Source: Candidatus Methylomirabilis sp.
GTDB lineage: Bacteria; Muiribacteriota; Ozemobacteria; Ozemobacterales; Ozemobacteraceae
Direction of reading: 5' to 3'
Assembly (NCBI GenBank): GCA_020722725.1
Contig: DYKG01000008.1
Span: 1 to 64,000, forward strand
Length of the DNA: 64,000 nt
Made by a program: the position numbers and the translations under genes
Notes under the pieces: model-generated
What the model was told of the DNA's origin: nothing
Seen by the model: only the letters and a program-made list of their open reading frames with translations
The model's database searches: none
In this document: in pieces, positions 58,822-64,000 of the stretch
Layout of the letters: each line of letters begins with the position of its first letter
Numbering within the stretch: the first letter of the stretch is position 1

Positions 58822-59811
58822 ATGCAGATTATCTCAACTATTGGCCCTTCAAGTATTGAACCGCGAAATCTTGCGCTGCTGAGCCAGCATTCTACTTCAA
58901 TAAGAATAAATGTTGCGCACTTGAGCCAGGCAGATCTTGCCGAATGGTTGGATTTGCTCGATCAGCACCGCCGAGATTCGGGCAGGAATTTTCGCATTAT
59001 TCTTGACCTTCAGGGAGCCAAGGTAAGAATTGGCAGATTTCCCGCAGTTGATCAGCTGGATGAAAACCTTACGATTTTTCCTGGTGATTTATCTGACGAT
59101 TGCAGGCGAATTCCGGTTCCCAATGAAAGGGTTTTTCAGCAGAGTTCAGTTGGTGACCGTCTTTTATTGAATGATCGTCGGGTGATTCTGGAAGTTGTGA
59201 AACAGTCTTCTGACTATCTGGAGGTTAAAGTCAGGCAGAATGGAGCTTTGAGCTCTTATAAAGGCTTAAATTCTCCTGACCGGGTATTTGAAATGGCGAG
59301 GGTTATGCCTGGCGATGCTGCCGCAATAAAGGCTGTCGCTGGTTTTTGCAACGTTTCTTTTGCAGTTTCCTTTGTTGCAGATGGTAATGAGGCTGGCCTT
59401 TTCAAGCCTTTAACCGGCAACTCACCCCTGATCGCGAAAATCGAGCAGGTTGCTGCTTTTGACCATCTTAAAGAGATTGCAGCTCAATTCGACGAACTCT
59501 GGTTGTGCCGCGGAGATCTCGGTGCGGAAGCAGGTTTCGCTCGCCTGGGAGAGCTGCAGCGAAGATTTGTCGGGAGCATTCATGAACTCGAAAAGCCATG
59601 TCTGCTGGCCGGAGAGGTTCTTGGTTCGATGACTGTTCTGAATCAACCATCCCGGGCAGAAATTGTACAGCTTTCTGATGCTTTGAACGATGGATTCCGC
59701 GGCTTTATTTTATCAGACGAAACAGCCGTGGGTAAGCAGTTACCGGCGGTTTTCAGATTTCTTGAAACATTTTTCCCTCAGACCGCACAACCTCTTGCTA
59801 AGCCTGATTAA
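58822..59811 (+). CDS. Pyruvate-kinase-like barrel protein, divergent and short
   Basis: A 329-residue homologue of the pyruvate kinase barrel. Recognisable parts are STIGPSS, RINVAHLS (canonical RMNFSHG), IILDLQGAKVRIG, LIAKIEQVAAFDHLKEI (catalytic Lys and metal Glu), LCRGDLGAE (metal Asp), then LAGEVLGSM with PSRAEI and FILSDETAVGK. The threonine of the usual A-T-Q-M-L-E-S-M segment is absent, and the C-terminal allosteric domain of normal 470-residue pyruvate kinases is missing. It may be a regulator, a phosphotransfer enzyme on another substrate, or a minimal kinase. No Shine-Dalgarno is evident. Confidence 0.75.
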   Translation: MQIISTIGPSSIEPRNLALLSQHSTSIRINVAHLSQADLAEWLDLLDQHRRDSGRNFRIILDLQGAKVRIGRFPAVDQLDENLTIFPGDLSDDCRRIPVPNERVFQQSSVGDRLLLNDRRVILEVVKQSSDYLEVKVRQNGALSSYKGLNSPDRVFEMARVMPGDAAAIKAVAGFCNVSFAVSFVADGNEAGLFKPLTGNSPLIAKIEQVAAFDHLKEIAAQFDELWLCRGDLGAEAGFARLGELQRRFVGSIHELEKPCLLAGEVLGSMTVLNQPSRAEIVQLSDALNDGFRGFILSDETAVGKQLPAVFRFLETFFPQTAQPLAKPD

Positions 59812-59829
59812 AAGCATTAAAATGGCAAC
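59795..59829 (+). promoter_or_regulatory. Promoter predicting leaderless etfB mRNA
   Basis: TTGCTA (59795-59800), 17-nt spacer, TAAAAT (59818-59823). ATG 59830 comes 6 nt later with no Shine-Dalgarno. The promoter overlaps the end of the pyruvate-kinase-like gene. Confidence 0.6.
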
Positions 59830-60618
59830 ATGAAAATCGTAGTATGTATAAAACAGGTTCCTGATTCGAGCAAGGTAGATATCGATCCCGAGAATATGAC
59901 ACTCAAGCGTTACGGGGTTGAGAGTAAAATCAATCCATTCGATCTCTATGCGATTGAAACGGCAGTGAAGCTCAAGCAGACCATGAATGGTATGGTTTGC
60001 GCAGTAAGCATGGGCCCACCCCAGACCGAGGCTGCGATACGTGAGTCGTACATGCTGGGGGTCGATGAAGGGGTGCTGATGACTGACCGAAATTTTGCCG
60101 GTGCTGATGTGCTGGCAACCTCTTATGCTCTTTCACAGGGAATTCTGGCCGGAGGCATGCCCGATCTGATTATCTGTGGCCGGCAGACTACAGATGGTGA
60201 TACGGGTCAGGTAGGCCCTGAAATTGCCGAGTTTCTAAACATACCGCACCTTGCCTATGTCAATCGCATTGTTCAGGCTGACCAGGATGGAATAGTCGTT
60301 GAAATGGATATGCCTGAAACAATCGAGACGGTTCGTATTGGTTTTCCATGTCTGATAACTGTTGAAAAAGGAATTTACCAGCCAAGATTGCCTTCATTCA
60401 AGCTGAAAATGGAAACCAGAGAGCGGCCGGTAAGAAAAATGACCCTTGCTGACCTGCCCGACAAGAATCCCCAGAATTATGGTCTGAAGGGTTCCCCGAC
60501 CCAGGTTATCCGGGTTTTTCCGCCACAGTCATCAACGCAACGCGAAACCTGGGATGAATCGCCGGAAACCCTTTCTGAAAAAATATATGACAAGCTCAGT
60601 GAGTTGAAGTTTTTATGA
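59830..60618 (+). CDS. etfB: Electron transfer flavoprotein, beta subunit (LctB-like)
   Basis: A 262-residue EtfB. It starts MKIVVCIKQVPDSSKVDID and has INPFDLYAIETAVKLK, AVSMGPPQTEAAIRE, LIICGRQTTDGDTGQVGPEIAEFL and the C-terminal LKLKMETRERPVRKMTLADL. In bifurcating Etf proteins the G-x-x-T-T-D-G-D-T-x-Q-V region helps bind the second FAD, and it is intact. It overlaps etfA by 4 nt. Order etfB-etfA-ldh equals lctBCD of Acetobacterium. Confidence 0.94.
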   Translation: MKIVVCIKQVPDSSKVDIDPENMTLKRYGVESKINPFDLYAIETAVKLKQTMNGMVCAVSMGPPQTEAAIRESYMLGVDEGVLMTDRNFAGADVLATSYALSQGILAGGMPDLIICGRQTTDGDTGQVGPEIAEFLNIPHLAYVNRIVQADQDGIVVEMDMPETIETVRIGFPCLITVEKGIYQPRLPSFKLKMETRERPVRKMTLADLPDKNPQNYGLKGSPTQVIRVFPPQSSTQRETWDESPETLSEKIYDKLSELKFL

Positions 60619-61805
60619 GTACAATAAAAGTTCTTCCTTTCAGTAATCAGAACCTTGATGAACTCGTTGAGCTTTGCCCGTTCAACGCCATTGAAAAACT
60701 CGGCACCACAGTTGAGATCAATTCTGGCTGTCGCATGTGTCGCGTTTGCCTGAAAAAGCGCCCGGATATTTTTGTTCTTGAGCTTCCTGGCGAAACCAGG
60801 AAAATTGATAAGTGTGATTGGCAGGGACTGGCGGTCTTTATCGAGCATCAAGCCGGTTCTGTGCACCCGGTTTCGTTCGAACTGATTGGAAAAGCCCGGG
60901 AGCTGGCTGGCAGAACCGGGCAACCGGTATTTTGCCTGCTGATCGGTCACCACATGCCTGGAATGGCTGAAGAAGCATTAAATTATGGTGTTGATAAGGT
61001 TTTTGTCTATGACCGGCCAGAACTGGGGCATTTTCGCATTGAGCCTTACACCGCAGTTTTTGCGGATTTTGTTAATCGTGCAAAACCTTCAGGAGTGCTG
61101 GTCGGAGGGACTTCAATCGGGCGTTCGCTCGCTCCCAGGGTTGCCGCCAGATTCAGAACCGGACTCACGGCCGATTGTACCATTCTGGATATTCAGAAAA
61201 ATACTGATATTGACCAGATTCGACCAGCCTACGGCGGCAATATCATGGCACATATTCAGACCCCGAATCACCGGCCGCAGTTCGCTACCGTGCGGTATAA
61301 AATTTTCAACGCACCCGAAAAAATCCCTCCGGTGGGAACAATTGAATATTGCGATATTTCAAGCGAAAAATTAAAATCTTCAATTGAAGTTCTCGATGTC
61401 AGGCCGAAAGAAAAAGTGCGCTCAATCGAAGACGCTGATGCGATTGTGGTTGCCGGGAAGGGCGTTAAAAAAGAATCTGACCTTGCAATGGTTTTTGAAC
61501 TCGCCGATGCCCTCGGGGCCATGACCGCCGGAACCCGACCATTGATCGAACAGGGCTGGTTCGACCCGCGTTTGCAGATTGGCCTTAGCGGCAGAACCGT
61601 AAAGCCGAAGTTGATAATTACCTGTGGTGTTTCCGGCTCGGTTCAATTTGCTGCCGGCATGCAGGGTGCCGACAATATAATTGCTATCAATAATGATCCC
61701 AGGGCTGCCATTTTTGATATGGCACATTATGCTGTGGTTGGCGACCTTTACCAGGTTTTGCCGGCATTGCTCGACAAAATTAGAAAGGGCAGGGCGATTC
61801 TATGA
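60615..61805 (+). CDS. etfA: EtfA with N-terminal ferredoxin-like cluster domain (LctC-like)
   Basis: A 396-residue alpha subunit. The N-terminal about 70 residues hold CPFNAIE and CRMCRVC, enough cysteines for one [4Fe-4S] cluster. This extension occurs in EtfA proteins of electron-confurcating lactate dehydrogenases. The core has [37 protein letters not shown] and the FAD region [42 protein letters not shown]. It overlaps both neighbours by 4 nt, giving fixed stoichiometry. Confidence 0.94.
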   Translation: MSTIKVLPFSNQNLDELVELCPFNAIEKLGTTVEINSGCRMCRVCLKKRPDIFVLELPGETRKIDKCDWQGLAVFIEHQAGSVHPVSFELIGKARELAGRTGQPVFCLLIGHHMPGMAEEALNYGVDKVFVYDRPELGHFRIEPYTAVFADFVNRAKPSGVLVGGTSIGRSLAPRVAARFRTGLTADCTILDIQKNTDIDQIRPAYGGNIMAHIQTPNHRPQFATVRYKIFNAPEKIPPVGTIEYCDISSEKLKSSIEVLDVRPKEKVRSIEDADAIVVAGKGVKKESDLAMVFELADALGAMTAGTRPLIEQGWFDPRLQIGLSGRTVKPKLIITCGVSGSVQFAAGMQGADNIIAINNDPRAAIFDMAHYAVVGDLYQVLPALLDKIRKGRAIL

Positions 61806-63196
61806 ACTTTCAACCGATAACCCAGGCAGACCTGGAATTTCTCGCCAATATCTGCGGGCAGGAAAACCTGATTTGTGGCAGTGAAATACATGAAGATTTC
61901 AGTCACGACGAGCTGGGAGACCTGCACCGGTTTCCTGAAATTCTGGTTTTGCCGGCAAATGCCCGGGAAATTTCTGAAATCATGAAATATGCCAATCAGC
62001 GCGGCATGGCCGTTACGCCGCGCGGGCAGGGTACTGGACTGGTTGGCGGGTCAGTGGCGATGCACGGTGGAATTATGATAAGCACTGCTCGAATGAATCG
62101 TATCCTTGAACTTGACCAGGAAAACCTTACTTTGACCGTTGAGCCTGGAGTTCTGTTGATGGAAATCGCCGCCTATGTCGAAGCCCATGATCTTTTCTAC
62201 CCTCCCGACCCCGGTGAAAAAAGCGCGTCGATCGGCGGAAATATCAGCACCAACGCCGGCGGAATGCGGGCAGTCAAATATGGCGTTACCCGCGATTATG
62301 TAAGAGCTCTCGAAGTTGTGCTTCCAGATGGTGAAATAACCTGGCTTGGCGGCAAAATAGTTAAAAACAGCTCGGGATATAGCCTTAAAGATTTGATAAT
62401 TGGATCAGAGGGAACGTTGGGAATTGTGACCAAAGCGGTTTTGCGACTTCTGCCCAGACCGGTAAAGGCAATCAGCCTGCTTGTTCCTTTTCCATGCCTT
62501 GAAAAAGCAATCGAAACGGTGCCGCTGATCATTCAGTCGAAAGCTGTTCCAACCGCGATAGAATACATGGAACGGGCAGTAATCGAAAATTCTGAAGATT
62601 TCCTCGGTAAAAAATTCCCCGATTCATCAGCCGATGCATATCTGCTTCTTACCTTCGACGGCAACACCCGCGAAGATATTGAAAAAGATTATGAAAAAGT
62701 TGCGCATATCTGTTTGAAAAACGGTGCTCTCGATATTCTGATTTCTGATACCCAGGAACGGCAGGAATCGATCTGGTCGGCTCGCGGTGCCTTTCTCGAG
62801 GCGATTAAAGCATCGACTACCGAGATGGATGAATGCGATGTGGTGGTGCCGCGCAACCGTGTTGCTGAATTTGTAAGGTTTACCAGACAGATTGAGAAAG
62901 AAGAAGGCCTGAGAATCAGAAGCTTTGGCCATGCCGGAGATGGAAACCTGCATGTTTACCTGTTGCGCGATCAGCTTGAACGGGATGAATTCAAAACCCG
63001 TCTGCATAAAAGCTTTGTCAGGCTTTATGACCGTGCCAGGGAGCTCGGAGGGCAGGTTTCAGGCGAGCACGGAATTGGCTTTGCCAAGCGAAGCTTTCTT
63101 GAAGAAGTTGCCGGAAAAGTTCAGCTTTCTCTGATGCGCCAGATCAAACATGCGTTTGACCCTAAAGGCATACTCAATCCGGGAAAGGTAATCTGA
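61802..63196 (+). CDS. lctD: GlcD-type FAD lactate dehydrogenase (LctD-like)
   Basis: A 464-residue flavoprotein of the GlcD/D-lactate dehydrogenase family. PCMH FAD domain: [74 protein letters not shown]-terminal cap: [32 protein letters not shown] and ending [13 protein letters not shown]. With EtfAB it should oxidise lactate to pyruvate using NAD+ while consuming reduced ferredoxin, as known for A. woodii; glycolate is the alternative substrate. Overlaps etfA by 4 nt. Confidence 0.92.
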   Translation: MNFQPITQADLEFLANICGQENLICGSEIHEDFSHDELGDLHRFPEILVLPANAREISEIMKYANQRGMAVTPRGQGTGLVGGSVAMHGGIMISTARMNRILELDQENLTLTVEPGVLLMEIAAYVEAHDLFYPPDPGEKSASIGGNISTNAGGMRAVKYGVTRDYVRALEVVLPDGEITWLGGKIVKNSSGYSLKDLIIGSEGTLGIVTKAVLRLLPRPVKAISLLVPFPCLEKAIETVPLIIQSKAVPTAIEYMERAVIENSEDFLGKKFPDSSADAYLLLTFDGNTREDIEKDYEKVAHICLKNGALDILISDTQERQESIWSARGAFLEAIKASTTEMDECDVVVPRNRVAEFVRFTRQIEKEEGLRIRSFGHAGDGNLHVYLLRDQLERDEFKTRLHKSFVRLYDRARELGGQVSGEHGIGFAKRSFLEEVAGKVQLSLMRQIKHAFDPKGILNPGKVI

Positions 63197-63269
63197 ACAT
63201 TTTGAAAACTTTCGTCATTTCGAAAGATATGGTAGGATAAGTTTACTATTGATGTCTGAGAGGTAGCCG

Positions 63270-64000
63270 ATGCGAAAAGTAACTGCCGGTTTACTGCTGG
63301 CTCTGGCCGTCTGTTGTCAATCATTGGTTCTGGTTTCGCCTGTTTGCCTGGCGCAGGCAGCTGAAGCCGAAATTAACGAGGAAGCCAATATCCTGTATCA
63401 GGAAGCCCTTGTCCTTAAAAAGCAGGGTAGCGTCGATAAGGCGGTTGATGCATATCATCGTGCCATGCGAAAAGATCGGGGAATTCTGGCGTTTGATGAC
63501 GAAGGGTTGATCGAGGCTCTGAAAAAGGATTGTGAACAGAAACTGGAAAAAGATCCCAACGATGTGAAAACCATCGAAACTCTGGCTTTTGTAAACGCAG
63601 TCTGTTACTCAGATTACCAGGCCGCGATTAAAAACTACGAAAAGGTGGTTGAGCTGGTTACCGATGAAGCAGTTAAAGAAAAGACGATTGCTCTGATTGA
63701 ACGCCTTAAGGCCACTGCCGAAGCTCAGCAGCAATTTCAGACAGAAGTTGCCCGGGAAATTCGTGAAGAGCGTCTGAAAAGCTGGAGTGAAATGGAGCGG
63801 ATTGAGCGCTATGGTGAAGAAGCCGCAGAAGCTCAGGAAAAAGCCAGGGCGCTGGCAGAAAAATATAAAGAAAAAGACAGCCTGAAAAACAGGGTTCCAC
63901 AGCTCGAACAGGAATTGAGCGATATGCGTGAAGCTCTGGATAAAGCCAAACGGATGTGGTACACGCTAAAAGATGATCTTTACGATCGCCGCCGTCGCCG
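63270..64000 (+). CDS. Exported TPR/coiled-coil protein, partial at window end
   Basis: The frame is open from ATG 63270 (GAGAGGT upstream) to the window edge, 243 codons. It has a signal peptide (VTAGLLLALAVCCQSLVLVS... ending CLAQA). A TPR-like unit follows (ANILYQEALVLKKQGSVDKA, AYHRAMRKDRG), with a second helical repeat near NYEKVVELV. A Glu/Lys/Ala-rich coiled coil comes after that (about residues 150-230). The 3' end is missing. Probably a periplasmic scaffold; function unknown. Confidence 0.8.
   Translation, partial: MRKVTAGLLLALAVCCQSLVLVSPVCLAQAAEAEINEEANILYQEALVLKKQGSVDKAVDAYHRAMRKDRGILAFDDEGLIEALKKDCEQKLEKDPNDVKTIETLAFVNAVCYSDYQAAIKNYEKVVELVTDEAVKEKTIALIERLKATAEAQQQFQTEVAREIREERLKSWSEMERIERYGEEAAEAQEKARALAEKYKEKDSLKNRVPQLEQELSDMREALDKAKRMWYTLKDDLYDRRRR

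Overview
The window reads as the chromosome of a Gram-negative-type, anaerobic or fermentative bacterium of moderate G+C. Pointers are a ferredoxin-type EtfA with EtfB and a GlcD-type lactate dehydrogenase, many signal-peptide proteins, a secretin-like STN domain, a sigma54 activator, a nonulosonic-acid cluster and a corrinoid adenosyltransferase. I cannot fix the phylum from this sequence; a Riflebacteria-like or similar candidate-phylum anaerobe is only a guess. There is no rRNA, tRNA, CRISPR array or intact transposase. Most of the window is dense housekeeping genes in short operons. The only clearly accessory stretch is about 39.3-47.3 kb.

Layout. 0.2-5.0 kb (minus): part of a legionaminic/sialic-type sugar operon (CBS-nucleotidyltransferase, LegB-type dehydratase, NeuB-type synthase, FemAB/GNAT-like transferase, methyltransferase). 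5.1-7.0 kb: DUF362 protein, small membrane protein, STAS protein, strong terminator. 7.1-15 kb: oligopeptidase B, two secreted proteins, corrinoid adenosyltransferase, beta-helix transferase, TIGR02757 protein, TGS-domain nucleoside kinase whose leader carries a terminator hairpin. 15.2-15.5 kb: an apparently non-coding stretch that folds into a multi-helix RNA followed by a terminator. 15.6-24.2 kb: sigma54 enhancer-binding protein, ExoIII, stand-alone NFACT-R domain, EF-hand protein, S9 peptidase, Hsp33, then an intergenic module (two dyads, a consensus sigma54 promoter, about 215 nt of transcript, a terminator) that looks like a sigma54-dependent small RNA gene.

24.7-39 kb: MATE transporter, flavoprotein operon, large propeller protein, alanine/glycine symporter, nucleotidyltransferase, serC-serA. 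39.3-43.5 kb: an arsenic-type operon (ArsR, permease, two thioredoxin-like proteins, ArsF- and ArsG-like proteins, 5'-deleted Acr3). 43.6-47.3 kb: an ATPase/TOPRIM-type pair resembling phage-defence modules, beside a decayed restriction helicase. 47.3-57.9 kb: MFS transporter, 6-phosphogluconate dehydrogenase, GT-C-like membrane protein, short prolyl-tRNA synthetase, Tgt fused to an MnmC-type methyltransferase, and a two-component pair in which both genes are frameshifted. 58-64 kb: nitrilase-family amidase, one-domain pyruvate-kinase homologue, etfB-etfA-lactate dehydrogenase in the order of the electron-confurcating LctBCD complex, and a partial TPR/coiled-coil protein.

The best leads for something new are the sigma54-driven small RNA at 23.9-24.2 kb, the structured element at 15.26-15.48 kb, the Met-Pro-stop mini-ORF at the proS start, the Tgt-MnmC fusion, and -10 boxes 6-7 nt from start codons that predict leaderless mRNAs.
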